Below, in pieces: positions 48,020 through 61,620 of a DNA stretch of 64,000 bases. The stretch lies in contig JAGTXZ010000018.1 in the NCBI GenBank assembly GCA_018398575.1, forward strand, positions 1,054,001-1,118,000. The letters are read 5' to 3'. A model generated the notes under the pieces. That model ran no database searches. It worked only from the letters and a program-made list of their open reading frames with translations, and was not told the origin of the DNA. Numbering within the stretch: the first letter of the stretch is position 1; each line of letters starts with the position of its first letter. Position numbers and translations under genes: made by a program. The stretch comes from Ampelomyces quisqualis. Taxonomy: Eukaryota; Ascomycota; Dothideomycetes; Pleosporales; Phaeosphaeriaceae.

Positions 48020-51000
48020 TTGTTAAACCTAACTAGGCTAAAGAGCTGTTAGTAACCTCTAGCATAGAATAAGTAACTGTTTCTATAACAGTACAGGACA
48101 TAATAGTATAAGCTATCTATATAAGACGTAACAGTGTCTCTAAGTTAGTTATTAAGGATAAGTTTAATTAGATAATTATTAACAACTTCTTAGACCTAGA
48201 GGAATAATAGATTAAGAAATAATTGCTGTTAAACAGCCTTAAGAGAACGCCTGCCTAGTAGGAAGTATATAACTCCTTAGCAGCTAGACCCTCTAATAAC
48301 AGGAAAGGAAAGTCCCCTATAAGCGCAGATCTAGACTTAGTATTACTAGTAAGAAATCTGTAGGAATAAGTTGCAAGGCTTACAGCCTAATTAACTCTAG
48401 AAACCTCTAGCTTTATACAGACCCCCTTAGAAAGCTTCTTTCTACCCTAGAAGACTTACAAAGTCTCCAATTTAGAAGCGTATAGAGAAGATTAAAAAGA
48501 TTACTATATCTTTAAAGCCTAAATAAAGTACAAACTAGAACATAACAGCGCAAGACTAGGCTCTTAAGTAGGCTATATCTTTAACTGCCTTAAGAGGTTA
48601 GCAGCTAGTGTAGCTCTGTCTTAGGTAACCTAGAACTTCTAGAGCTCTGTAGAAAAACTTTAGGACTTCCTAAATAGCTAATTTAGCAACAAGCTACATA
48701 ACAAAAGATTACAAAGGAAACTCTAAACAATCTAATAGAACAAGTCTTCTCTCTAGAGCTTTAATGCAGAGTTTATAAGGCTAGCCTACAACACAAGTAA
48801 GAAAGATAACAAAGTAAACTTAAAAATAAAGTACTTAAGCGCTATCTAGCTAGACCTATAAGACAGGATAATCTCTGTAGAAACTAAACCTAAATAAGGA
48901 ATCTACAACCTTATAGACAGAGTAGTAATTATTAAGGAAAACTTATACAGAGCAAAACTTAGTAGCAAGCACACTAAAAGACAAAACATTAGAGAACTTA
49001 TAGATTAGAAACCTACAAGAGGACATTCTAGAAGGACTAAAAGAAAATCCTCTAAAAGAAAGAAAGCTAAGTAGGCTACTACAGAAGAGCAGTCCTACTA
49101 GAGACAAAACAACTTATGCCTCTACTGTAGTAAGTTAGAACACTACGCTAGTAAATACAAATTGTTTTTACCTTTAAGACCTGCTAAGGCTGCAGCAGCT
49201 AAGGCACAGAGCAAGGAAGAAGAGAACGCGTTAAAAGACACTCTAAGCTTAGAAAACAAGTAACTTTTGTCTAAAGACGTAGACAAGAGTATAGTAACAC
49301 AACACTAAAAGAGAACAAGAGATTTTAATAATTCTAGAAAAAATAGCTAGATAAAGAACCTATTACTATATACACTATTATTAATAAAACAACAGTTACT
49401 TCTATAATAATTAACACTAAGTGTCTTACTTACGCTATAACTTTAACTAAGTTTATTTACAAAAATAAGTTAGAGCGCAAGTTAATAGCTCTAAGAGAAA
49501 TTATTAGAATTACTAGAGCCTAGTCTTAATAAAGACAGCTGTCTAGATAAGGATTAACATTAATAGGCACAAGAAGACACTATAGGCCTATAAACTAGAT
49601 AGAGACAAAGAATACAACTTAGTCTTAGGTTAACTATAGATAAACTAGCATAATGTTACTGTTATACTAGTAAAAAAATTAATATACATCTACTCTACTT
49701 AGACGCAAGTTAGAAGCTAGAAGGAAAGAAAACTTCTTTTACTGTAGAGCATTACAGCAGCTGCGTACTTAGCCTAGCTACAATAGGGCTAGAAAGACAA
49801 ATCTATTTGCCTTTACGCTGCGTTAATAGCAGATATCTAGAAGGCTCTAAAAACTAAGCTCTAAGTAGATTCTAGGTTAGTGCTCCTAGATTACCTAAAA
49901 GAGAAATACAAAACCTTCCTACGCAAGAAAGTAGACTAACTCTCTCTAGTAAGAAGACCTACTATTAATTATTCTATTAAGCTAGTAGAAAAAGATAAAA
50001 AGACTGTAGAGGTGCTATAGGGCCTACTATACAGCATGTTAAGGGAAGAACTTCTTGTTCTCTAAAAAGAGCTTACTTTTTACCTAGACTATAGCTTTAT
50101 ACAGGTAAGCTAGTTAAGCGCTTCTGCACTAGTTCTATTTGTAAAGAAGCTAGAAGAGGGCCTGCAGTTCTGTGTAAACTACTAGGCCCTTAACGCAATT
50201 ATAAGGAAGGACAGATACCTACTTCTACTTATCTAAGAAACCTTAGCCTAGATTGCTAAAGCTAAATAGTTTACTAAAGTAGATGTTATCTAAGCCTTCT
50301 ACAAGATTAGGATTGCTAAAAAAGACAAATAGAAGACAGCCTTCTAGACGCGCTTTAGCCTCTATAAGTAGCTTATAACACTCTTTAGACTTACAAATAC
50401 TCTAAGTATATTCTAGAGATATATTAATTAGATACTAAGAGAACACTTAGATAATTTCTATTTAGCTTATATAGACAACGTGTTAATATACACAAGTAGG
50501 TTTAAGGTAGACTATAAGAAAAAGGTAAAGCTAGTAATCTAGAAACTTAGAGTAGTAGAGTTACACCTTAATGTAAGAAAAAGCAAGTTTAGTGCAAAGA
50601 AGACTAAATACCTTAGATTTATTATTAAGGCTAAGAAAGAAATAAGTATAAACCTTAAGAAAGTAGCTACTATACATTCTTAGGAGCCCTCTAAGACAGT
50701 TAAAGGAGTCTAGAGTTTTGTTAGCTTTGCTAACTTCTACTAACAGTTTATAAGAAACTTCTTAGAGCTAGCTACTCTACTAACTAGACTAACTAGAAAA
50801 GGCGTAGCCTTTTACTAGGGCCCTAAACAACAGATGTCCTTTAATAAGCTAAAAGAAGCTTTTATAGTAGAACTATCCCTAGTAAACTTTAATATAGAGC
50901 TAGAGATAGTAGTAAAATGCAATACCTTAGGATAGTTAACTAGAAAGGTACTGTCTTAATACAGCAAGGACAAACGCCTCTAGGCTATAGCTTACTACTT

Positions 51001-53560
51001 AGTAAAGAATATAGCTGCAGAAGCTAACTATACTATCTATAACAAAGAACTATTAGCTATAGTTAAGTGCCTAGAGTAGTAGAAAACCAAACTTTAGAAA
51101 GTAAAGCATTTTACTGTGCTTACAGACTATAAGAACCTAAAATACTTTGCTACTATATAACTACTAACAGAGAGACACGTCTACTAGGTAGAGTTCTTTA
51201 GCACGTTTAATGTTAAATTCTAATACTACTTAGGAAACGTTAACAGTAGAGCAGATACCCTTTTTAAGAAAGAATAAGATCTTTCTTAAAGAAGAGCAAA
51301 CGCGCAGGTACAGTCCTAGACCTTCTAACTATTTACTTTTGCTTTAGAAACTAAAGATAAAGAAGATTTAGTACTTACTACTTCTTTTGCAGCTTAGCAG
51401 AGGGATTTACTATAATAAGAGAAGAGAGAAATAGAGTAGCTCTAAAACGTGCTTATAGACAAAGATACTACGTTAACTACTTCTCTTACAGCTTAGCAGA
51501 GAGATATATAATAGTAGAGAAAAGAAAAAACAAAGTAGCTCTAAAACGTACTTATAGACAAAGACGCTACGTTAACTACTTCTTCTACAGCTTAGTAGAG
51601 GGATGCACTATAACAAGAGAAGGAAGAAATAGAGTAGCTCTAAAACAGGCTTGTAGACAAAGACGCTGCGTTAACTACTTCTTCTACAGCTTAGTAGAAG
51701 AATGCGCTATAATAGAAGAAAGAAGAAATAGAGTAGCTCTAAAATAGGCTTATAGATAAAGACGCTGCGTTAAGGGAAAGAAACGTTGCCTAAAGCTAGA
51801 ATACTAAGAATTACTTTATAGTTAAAAAGAAAGCGCTCTAAAACGTGCTTGCAGACAAAGATACTGCGTTAAGAGAAGAGAACGTTACCTATAACTAAGG
51901 CGCTAGAAAGCTCTTTATAGTAAAAGACACTTTAGATACTACTAAAGAAACTGCAGTACTATATAAGACTACGCTTAAGCAAAGTCCCTATATAAATAAA
52001 CGCTTTAAAGAACTAACAGAGCCTACTATTAAGAAATTGTAAAAACAGGCTGTCTATATAGATAAAGCTTACTAATTAGCAGTTAACGCTGTTAGAATAG
52101 GACAGTAAAAATTTCTTCTACATCTAAGCCTAAAAGTTTCCTTAGCAGAGTGTAGCTTAAATAACTTAGGACGCCTACTCTATAGAGAGCGCAAATAGGT
52201 ACTAGAATACGTAAACTTATAAACGCATATTATCTTAGAAGCATATAACTTTCTAATTACTAGGCACCTAGGCAAAGAAAACATATACGCAATATTAGCA
52301 AGAAACTACTTCTAGCCTAGAATATTCTTAAGTATCTAGCAGTTTGTTTAGAACTGCGCAGTGTGCAGCAGAACAAAGCTCTAGAGGAAACTTAAATAAT
52401 AACTACTACGCCTACTTCTGCTTCTAGTCTAAATATAGAAGGAATTATTAGTAGACTTTATTATAAGCCTTCTACTAAGCTATAGAATGTTACACCTTAT
52501 AGTAGTTACTAACTAGCTAAGTAAAAACGCAGTGCTTATACCTATTCTAGACCTAGAAGTTTTTACTATAGTTAAGGCATTTATTAAACAAGTAGTTGCG
52601 TACTACTAGCTCTTAGACGCTATAGTGTTTAACAAAAAGTTATAATTTGTAAGTAAATTCTAGTTGTTACTCTATAATAAGCTTAGAATACAAAGAAGAG
52701 TCTTAACAGCATACTACTTCTAGACAGATAGCGCTACAAAGCAAATAAACAGCATAGTAGAAGCTTACTTAAGAGCTTTTGTAAACTAAGATTAGTTAAA
52801 CTAGGCTGCTCTATGCCTACTAGCACAAATTGCAATAGCTAGATAAAATACAGCGTCTACAGGCGTTAGCCTATTCTTCTTCTAGTATAAGTACAACACA
52901 AACCCTATTTAGTTAGACCTAGAATAGACTACAGAAAACTAGCACTAGTCTAGCAATAATAAAAGGGCTACTACTAAAGTAATAGTAACTAAGATAAAAG
53001 AAATAATAGACTATATATAAGCAAAGATAGTAGAATTACAGCAAGAATAAGAGCGCTAGGCTAATTGCTATAGATAGAAAGCCCTAGAGCTCTATGTAAA
53101 AGACAAAGTATAGCTCTAGTATAGTTACTCTATATCTAATAAAAGACCTTTAAAAAAACTAGATTAGAAGAATAGAAAGTATACAGTTATAAAGGTTATC
53201 TCCCTCTACGTTGTAGAACTAAGCGTACCTTCTAGAGTGTACCTAAGATTTTACGTTAACTGCCTTTAGCTTAATACAAAGAATTTGCTTCTACACTAGA
53301 AGTCTAATAACTAGTAACTAGAAGTAATAGTAGTAAGTAAGGATAAAGCTAACAATAAGTACCTTATTAACTATATTCTTATAGAATAACAGAAGAAGAA
53401 AGAGCAAGGCATACAGCTATAATACTTAGTAAAATAAGTAGAATACGCAGAACTAATATAGGAACTATAAGTAAATGTTACTAATACTATAGCCCTTACT
53501 AAGTAAATAGATAACACAGAGACACAATAAGACTTAAATAGGCTGTTAGTAGAGTAACTG
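48020..53560 (+). pseudogene. E2 gag-pol pseudogene
   Basis: The zinc knuckle at 49117-49158 reads CLYCSKLEHYASKY (last Cys lost; the Cys lost in E1 is kept here, so the family knuckle was CCHC). RT is at about 50130-50500 with FCVNY*ALNAI and YIDNVLIYTS. RNase H is at about 51030-51280 (LLAIVKCLE, HFTVLTDYKNLKYF, FNVKF*YYL). Tandem repeats are at 51373-51785, integrase at about 52430-52880, and a chromodomain near 53390-53450 (TA*YLVK-like followed by VEYAELI). Many TAG/TAA stops are present and it is inactive. Confidence 0.9.
51373..51785 (+). repeat. 99-bp tandem repeats in E2 pol
   Basis: gttaactacttct recurs at 51472, 51571 and 51670, exactly 99 bp apart, with flanking partial units, about four in all. 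It is equivalent to the E1 array. A divergent related segment (NVL*DKDAALRE) follows to about 51880. Confidence 0.85.
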
Positions 53561-55621
53561 CTTACTCTAACTACTAAATAAAATACATTAGTAGAGAAAA
53601 AGAGTAGAGAAGAAAGCTAAAGTTACGCATAGTAATGCTAGAAGAGATAATAGTGTTATGCACAAAAGAGATTTATAAAAAAAGAATAAACTTAGAATAA
53701 GCACAAAGAGAACTAGAGGTATAGAAAATAATATAGTAGCGCACTTAGTTGCGTTTAGAAATAATGCCTAATGCTAGAAAGTAACTAATAGAAGAAATAT
53801 AAGAATACTGCAATAGACAAAGCCTAAGACTAAGAGCTTTAGTAGAGAACAGAGAAGGAAGAAGATACTTACATCTATTCTATTAGCTAACCTGCAACAG
53901 CCTTAACTAGTTAATAGTAAGGATATAACTAGCTGTTAACTATCTTTAGAAACTAGACACAAAGAACCTAAATACTAATACCTAAGAACTAATGCAATAG
54001 TCCTACTAACTACCTAAAATAACCTAAGAACAGAGAGAGAAGAGTCTAGAAGCTTAGCGTTAATAAATTAATAGCTAAAGAATATAAAAGGAAGAGCTTA
54101 GATTAACTCTAGAAATCTAGCTACTTAAGCTAGGCAATAGTTAGTTAAGACACAGCGTAACATAAATCTTTAGAAGGTTTAAGAAAACCTAAAGAAAGAG
54201 TATAGAATTCTAATACTTAGACTGCGCTAGACTACAAAGACTAGTAAGAATAATAACGTTTGTAATAAAAGTAGAGCTACAAGAACCTATAAGCCTAAGA
54301 CATAGAGTATAATATCTAGCCTAATATATAAGCAGTATTAAAGAATATAAGATTAGTTTTATAAGGTCTAGACTTAGCAATAAGATAAAGGCAGAGACTA
54401 CAAAGAAAAGTCTATTACTACAAAAATTACTTACAAGCGCTATATAAGAACTACAGCAAAGACACTACATACTAGAGCTTACCTCTTTACTATTAGAGAG
54501 CGTAATAGTTACTATTACTAAACAATTAGTCTTAGCCTGTACCTTTACGTTATACGTAGGCTTCTTGCAAATATTAGACTCTATTACATTAAAGTAACAG
54601 AGCAGCCTGTTAGTAGTGTAGAGGGCGTTACTAACGTAAAAAACCTAGAAGCCTACGCTAGAAATCTGTATGTTGTGCTCTTTAGCCTAATTAAATGTTA
54701 GTAGAATGTACATAACGCCTTAGGAAAACAAACCTTAACAGAAGAAAAACAAATTAAGAAGAACTTATATTTGTGTAGAGCTACTACACGCTAGCGCTAA
54801 TATTATTAAGCTTGTAAATAATAGTGTCCTGCTTAACAAAGAGCTGCTAGAGAAGCTAGTAGATGTTTACTAGGACATTAACCTTGTTAACCTTACGCGT
54901 TAGACTCTAGTAGCTAGACTTATTGCTACTACAAGACGTTGCCTAAGCAGCCCTAAGCTTGTTAACAAAGTTAGACTAGAGACTAGTAATTATATGCTGC
55001 GTTAACAGCTGCTTAACTTTAAGATTGTAAGTAAGCGTGTTACAAAGCAAAATAACTACAATCTTAAAGTAATTATTAATCTAAGAAGCAATTAGAATTA
55101 ACTAAAAAAGTAAGAGAATATAGTAGTTAACTTACAGGCCTACACGCAATATAAGCGTTCTTGCACTAAAAGCAAGTACTCTTACTGTAAGTAATCTTAC
55201 ACTTAGACTTGTTACTCTTAAGCTAAGTAATAGCGCAGCCTAAACAACACAGTAAGTTAAGCTTAGCCTTAATAATAATGTCTAGTTTATTCTATTACTA
55301 GTTAGTAATATACTTAGACCTAGCTTAGCGCCTTAAATATAAAACTTATAATAAAAGAGTTAGTAGTATAACGCTTAGCTAGAGAACTACAAGAAGTGCG
55401 TAGACTTAGCATCTTTGCAAATAGCAGCACAGGCGCAAGAGATGTGTAGGTTAACAAGAGAGGTAATGCGCAAGTAAGTGTACAAAAAGTAAAGCTAGTG
55501 TAGTATATAGTGCTACCTAAAAAGAGAAGTAAGAGTGCAGAACAACAGATCTAAGCAGAGTAATTTTTGTTTTAATAGTTGCGCAGTTCTAAGCGCACCT
55601 AGCGCTAAAGCAAGAAGATTA
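53560..55621 (+). other. Unknown 3' region of E2 downstream of chromodomain
   Basis: About 2 kb, conserved in E1 (46420-47796 plus 55844-56511) and partly in copy A (5726-6529 and 12573-about 12900). Plus-strand frames read as Leu/Gln/Arg-rich helix-like peptide (for example ISSIKEYKISFIRSRLSNK near 54330, and EVRRLSIFANSS near 55400), with stops mostly TAG/TAA. That makes an additional 3' ORF possible. No envelope or other known domain was recognised. Confidence 0.5.
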
Positions 55622-55838
55622 TATAATAGGCTGCTACCTAGTTAGTTCTTAGTTACAGAAAAACCTTAGCTCTCTAAACTAGAATACTAAAAATGCTTTA
55701 GACTAGAACACTAAAAACGTTCTAGACTAGAACACTAAAATCCTCTAGACTATAAAAACCCTTTAGGTAACAATTAGGATAGAACACAAATTTACGTCTT
55801 TATTTCCTAGCATCTACCCTTAGAGTCCGCTCCTTACA
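55622..55838 (+). repeat. E2 3' LTR
   Basis: 217 bp, homologous to 47797-48012. Its first bases TATAATAGG are a RIP-type version of TGTAACGGG. It ends CTCCTTACA. Confidence 0.94.
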
Positions 55839-56511
55839 GCCCTAAGCTTATTAATAAAGTTAGATTAGAGACTAGCAATTGTATACTGCGTTAACAGCTA
55901 CTTAATCTTAGGATTGCAAGCAAGCGCGTTACAAAGCAAGATAACTATAATCTTAAGGTAATTATTAATCTAGGAAGCTATTAGAATTAACCTAGAAAGT
56001 AAAAGAATATAGTAGTTAACTTACAGGCCTGTACGCAATATAAGCGTTCTTGCACTAAGAGTAAGTACTCTTACTATAAGTAATCTTGCACTTAGACTTA
56101 TTACTCTTAAGCTAAGTAATAGCGCAGCCTAGATAACATAACAGGTTAAGCTTAGCCTTAATAACAATTTTAAGTCTGTTCTATTATCAGTTAGTAATAT
56201 ACCTAGACCTAGCTTAGCGCCTTAGATATAATACTTATAGTAGGAGAGTTAATAGTGCAACGCTTAGTAAAAGAGTTATAAGAAGTATGTAGGCTTAGTA
56301 TCTTTGCAGATAATAGCACGTGTAAGAGAGATGCGTAGGCTAACAAGAAGAGTAACGCGTAAGTAATATATATAGAAGGTAAGGCTAGTGCAGTATATAG
56401 TACTACCTAAAAAGAGAAGTAAGAGTATAGAATAATAGATCTAAGTAAGGTAATTTTTATTTTAATAGTTGCGCAGGTCTAAGCGCACCTAGCGCTAGAG
56501 TAGGGGAATTA

Positions 56512-56769
56512 TATAATAGGCTGTTGCCTAGTTAGTCCTTAGTTACAGAAAAACCTTAGCTTACTAAACTAGAACACTAAAAAGGTTCTAAACCAGAACG
56601 CTAAAAATCCTCTAGGCTAGAACACTAAAAACGATTCTAGACCAGAGCACCTAAACCCTCTAGTCTAGACTGCCTTAGGACTATAAAAACCTTCTAGATA
56701 GCAATTAGGATAGGTTACAAATTCACGTCTTTATTTCCTAGCATCTACTCTTAGGGTCTGCGCCTTACA
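56512..56769 (+). repeat. E1 3' LTR
   Basis: 258 bp, partner of 40593-40850, sharing the long subrepeat arrangement (ending ctagtctagactgcc) absent from the E2 LTRs. It is preceded by a purine-rich stretch (taggggaatta). Confidence 0.93.
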
Positions 56770-56819
56770 GTAAGGGCTTTAATCTCTTTCTTTATAGCTG
56801 CTGCTTAGGCACTTTACGC

Positions 56820-59080
56820 ACAAGAGTCTCTAAATAGGCACCTAAAGAAGAGGTTGCAAAATCTATCTTATTACTACCTTTACTCTTATTACAATTCTCT
56901 TTGTTACTTATTAGATCTGCAAAGCGCCTTATTCTAGTGTTAACAGAGCTAGAATAAAGATCTAGTCTCTAAATCTTATATAGGTTCTAGACTGTTTTAG
57001 CGCTTAGTTAACGTGTTAGAGTTAGTAATTACAGTTTAGGTAGGCTAAACAGGTTGTCCTTGTGCGTAATTGCGTATTTAATAACTATAATTATTTAAAT
57101 TATCTTAGCTTTAAGTCTATGCTTTTAATCTCTTATAACATTTCTTACAGTATTAAAAGAACGCTCTACCCTAACCTCTATAAGCTAAATAGCTAGCACA
57201 TCTATTACTACTTAGGCTAAAAGTAGGTAAGTTTCTGCGTTAGCCTGCTACTATGCTAGCATACCTGTTAAATTTCTCTTCTTATTCTTAGTTGTTAGAA
57301 GAGTACTTAGGTAGCAGAGGGCCTTTGCACAGACTAGCTTAATACCTAGGTTTAGTTCTTTATACAACTTAGAACCTGCTCTACTTAACTATACTATAAG
57401 TTTAGGAGGCCTTTTAAACTACTAATTTTTAAGGAATTAGCAAGGCTAAGCAAGGCAGACTAGAGTGTAGTCTCTATAGAGTTATATAGGTTAATTATTA
57501 TATTAGCTTATACACTCTAAGAACTAACGCTAATATATATGTTTAAAATTAGATTTCTACTTATCTCCTTATGTGTAACAGTTAACAACGTAATAAATAT
57601 ATATAATAAAAAAATACTTACTTTATATATAGAAAGCTTTTAACTTAGATTAAGAATAGTAGCTATATTATACAAGTATCCTTACTCTTTATCTATGCGT
57701 AAATAGTACTTTAACAATTTCTTCTTACTCTTCTCTACTACAGCCCTAATAATAGTAGGCTACTCCTCTTAACAACTGCTCTTGTCTTTCTTGTTTAATA
57801 GCTTAGTAGTTATCTAATCTAGGAAGTTAAAAAGCCTATTGTACATTATCTATATATATAGCGCCTGTAGTATATTATTTTAACTAATTTTATTAGTAGC
57901 TGTTTTAAAGTTTACTAGTATGCAGGTTATAGCCCTTAAGTGTAACTATTTAGCTAGAGCTAGTTAAAGTCTTTTTAAGTTCTTAAAATTAGCTACCAAA
58001 TTGTTGCCCTAGCTGTTACTATTACGACCTAGGATTAATTAGCTAAGTGCAATTTCCTTCTTAAGCCAATTATTAATATAGGAGGCTAAATAGCAGGCTT
58101 ACTTACATATATTATATGTTAAGTTCTATCTAGTTTTTATATCTTATATTACACAAAGGCGTTAATTTGTAGGTATATTAGACTATACTTTTAAGAATTA
58201 TTTAAATTGCTAGAGTAACAAATCAATCGCAATATAGATTGCCTAGATCTAGAAGTAGTAAGCGCGTAATAAAGAACTGTAATAAAGGACTCTACATACC
58301 TTGCAAAGTAAGTTTAGCACTAATATTATATTATTAATTTAATAAACATAGCAATGTTAAAGCTACTTAGCTCCTTCTATTTTAGGTAAGGCTGTTAGCC
58401 TTAGGTGCAATATAATATTCTAAACTACAAGGTTAATAATATAAGTAAGGCATAGAATAATGTTTTTCTTTGCGCTCTATTTAATGCCTTTATTAGCAAG
58501 ATAGCTTTTAAGGCTCCTAGTAAAGGTCTTATTGTTTAAAGCATTGTCGCAAGTAACAGCTAAAAGTCTCTTTATAGTATTAGTTTTTTTAAGTATATGT
58601 ATTAGATTAGCTGCTATTAAAGCTCTAGTATAGCGCTCTTGTAATAGAATAAAATCTAATAAGACCTCTTTTATTTACTAGCTAATATTAATGTAGTAGG
58701 CTTTAATAGCTAGAAAGCTAAAGTAGTTTGCAATAGACTAGGCGTCTAGAGCAATAGATATTTTTGTTGTTCTACCTAGGTTGTAGAAAAAGTTTTAAGC
58801 TACCTACTTATATTAGTTTTAAAGTATTAGAAAGAACTTATACTAGAAAGAGATAATTGTGCTTAGTTAAAGAAATTAAACAAAGCAATAGAATAAAGGT
58901 TGCTCTAAGGTTTAAAACAACTAGTCACTATTAAGAAGTATGCGTACTATTTCTTTCTTAAATCCCTAGGTAGTAAATAGTTAGTGTAGAGATCTATTTT
59001 ATAGCGTAGATAGTAGAAAAGGTAGCTTTAGATAAACAGACTTAGTAACACTCTTGTACTTATGTAACTTAAGGTAGTTA
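56820..59080 (-). pseudogene. hAT transposase pseudogene (copy C)
   Basis: The dimerisation domain equivalent is at about 57133-57215 (minus). The RNase H-like core is at about 58480-58760, including the region equivalent to TCNNALNNR near 58540. It is homologous to copy A across its length with independent mutations. The last part of the reading frame is close to the Gypsy insertion at 56769. It is inactive. Confidence 0.8.
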
Positions 59081-61249
59081 AAGAGGTATTTTGTACTAAT
59101 ATAGTAATTAGTTAAGTGTTAAAGTACTTGCCTGTAGTTTAAGCAATATACATATAGCTAGCTAGTGTATATATAGGCGCACTTTCTAAACTAGGTCTAT
59201 ATATACGCTAAGCGTTAGGCTGCGTTCTATTAAGGTTGTGTATAGGTTTAATTCTAGGCCTTTAAAGTGTTCTGCTACTAGGCATCCTATGCTCTAATAG
59301 CCTTAGCGTTGTTTTGGCAATAATTAGTGTAGTAAATTAGGCGTTTGAGGATATAGATTATCCTCTAAAGGCTAGATTTTAAAATTTAAGAAGTGTCTTA
59401 TATAAATTTATATAGTATTTTAGGCACACTAGGATATAAGTTGTTAGGTGTTAGGAGCAGGTTACTTACTTCTATAGCTGTAATAAAAAAACGTAATAAC
59501 TAGTTAGTAGGTTTTAAGAAAGAGGGTAACAGCAGGTAGTTAGACAAATCTAATAAGTATAGAGTTTAAAGTATTTTGAAATTAGATAATAGAGTAGAGG
59601 AGTAGTTCTACCTAGGACGCTATTTCCTAGTTTATTTAGGAGTAAATATTAGGGCTAAATATATAAAATTAGATAAGGTTAGTATAAGGGCAAATTTTTT
59701 AGCACTTAACTATAATAGGCATTAATAAACAGGCTGTATTAAGTAACAAAATGTAGCAAAGCTAATGACATGTTACTCTAGGTCTAAAAACCTCTTCTAA
59801 GTACTGTTACTTAGATCTCTAGCCTTCTTATCTTTACGCTAACTATTCTTATTATATAGATTACTATCCTTATTATCTTTATAAACATTAGGCAGAGTCT
59901 TAAAATAGGCTTCTAGCTTCTTACTAGAATCTTTTACTTCTTTCTTACACTTAGTCTTATTACGTTTCTTAACATATAGCCTATTGCTATAAAGCACTAG
60001 GTTAGAAGTAAACTCTAGAGGAGGTGTTAGTTTACGCCTCCTATAAGTTAGGTTAGTATAAGTATGTTATAAAGAAGTGTAATAAACTTACTGCTAATTC
60101 TAATCTGTTACTAGAGCCTACTTCTCTAGCGTTAGCTTATTACAGAACTTAAGCTATTTAGCCTTAAGCTAAGGTATCTTAAAGCTATTAGTCTTAAGAA
60201 GGTGCAGCCTACAAGTGTACTTCTTCTAAATAATCTTTTCTAGAGCCCTACTAGCTCTATATATTTAGGTGTAAGCTTAACATATTATTAGCTTTTTTTA
60301 AGAGTCTACTAGCACTAAAGCAGACTCCTCTATAGCAAAATTATAGGCGCGCATGTAAATCTTATTTTAAATAATCTTTTATTTTTTCTTTACTTAGAAA
60401 ATAAAAGTTGTTAACTACTTAGCTATGCAATATAAGTAAAATATATATAATAAAAAAGTGTAATTACTTACCTAACTGCTTACTAGTAAAGCGCTTTACT
60501 GCTAAGGCCTTAAGCTTATTCTTAAGCTTCTTATTCTATTGCCTTAAAGACAACTCCTTTGTAACACTCTTTTTAATCTTCTTCTTAAGCTAGTACTTAG
60601 CTAATTAATCTAAAGACTTAGCCTTTGTAATAGCAGCTAGCTCTCTTTATTACATAGCGCTGCTGCTAAGATGTATGCTAAGGTAGACCTAGAAATTTGT
60701 TAGGCGGCCTTGCTTTAGAGTATTACTACTACAAGAATTAAGAATATAGCTAATTTTATTATCTCTAAAAGCAAAACCCTAGATATATTACTATAATTAA
60801 TAACAAAAAGTTAGTGCCTTTACCTTAGTAAGTTTAGCCTACTCCTCTTCTTTAAAGTGTAGTAGGATTTTAACTAGAAAAGGTAGCAGAAAGCTCTCTA
60901 GCTAATTAATAACGTTAATTTCCTTAGATTTAATCTATTCTATAGTGTTAAGCGTAATAAAACAATGTAATAAAGCGCGTAGCTAATATAGGTGTATAGT
61001 TCTAGTGTTTGTTTTTAGTAGCCTACTACCTAGAAAACAGGTAGAGTTAGTCTGTGCGTTGCGTTAGCTACTAGCGTAGTTTGTTACCTTATAGCCTGCG
61101 CTTACTGCCTTTTGCTACCTTACCTGTACAAAATTAACTTTACAAAACCTTACTCTTTATTTTTAATTTATAGCTAAGCAAAACTAGTAGCTAATTCTAA
61201 GTAAGACTATAAGTTAACACGTTTTTTTATAACGTTTTTAACTAATTAG

Positions 61250-61620
61250 CTGTGCTACTAGTTTAAGATCAGAATTCTTACGCTAAGAGGTAATTTCCTA
61301 CGCTAAGCCTGCCTTACTACTTATTTACAAGGGGGCTAAAACACTAAAAATATTACAGCAGCAACTCTACAACCTATAATACTACTATAATAGCTCTTTG
61401 CAAACGCAAAGCAAAGGTTAATACCGCAGTTACTAGTAGCATAGAAGTTACTAAAGACTTTGCTAGAAAGTCTGCTAAGAAAAGCCCTGCCTCTACTACT
61501 AGAAAGGCAGAAGCTAAAAAAAAAATCTACTTTAAGCCTAGTAGTAAGTAATTACATTTCTTTATTACGTTTCTTTATTACGCTTCTATGCTAACTAAGT
61601 ATAGCTGTAGCTTTACGTAA
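61250..61620 (+). pseudogene. Second-gene segment of hAT copy C
   Basis: Plus strand, opposite to the transposase of copy C. It reads KRKAKVNTAVTSS, KDFARKSAKKSPASTTRKAE and KKKIYFKPSS, then GTAAGT at about 61547 and an intron-like gap with TTTCTTTATTACG repeated twice. It is the same as in copy A (minus 7390-7560) and copy B (plus strand). Product unknown. Confidence 0.4.

Larger units (their letters stand above)
47797..55838 (+). mobile_element. Ty3/Gypsy chromovirus E2, nested in E1
   Basis: LTRs are 47797-48012 (216 bp) and 55622-55838 (217 bp). The exact 5-bp target duplication gccct is at 47792-47796 and 55839-55843. After 55838 the E1 sequence resumes exactly where it stopped (cagccct|aagctt). 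The internal region is 7.61 kb, homologous to E1 and copy A throughout. Its LTRs are of the shorter subtype, like copy A. It is RIP-inactivated. Confidence 0.96.
40593..56769 (+). mobile_element. Ty3/Gypsy chromovirus E1, with E2 nested inside
   Basis: The 258-bp LTRs lie at 40593-40850 and 56512-56769. The 5-bp target duplication gtaag is exact (40588-40592 and 56770-56774). The pre-insertion hAT sequence is visible in copy A near 12147-12156. Excluding E2 and one copy of its gccct duplication, the internal region is 7.61 kb. It encodes gag with a zinc knuckle, RT, RNase H, 99-bp tandem repeats, integrase and chromodomain, followed by about 1.9 kb of unknown sequence. It is RIP-inactivated. 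Confidence 0.95.
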
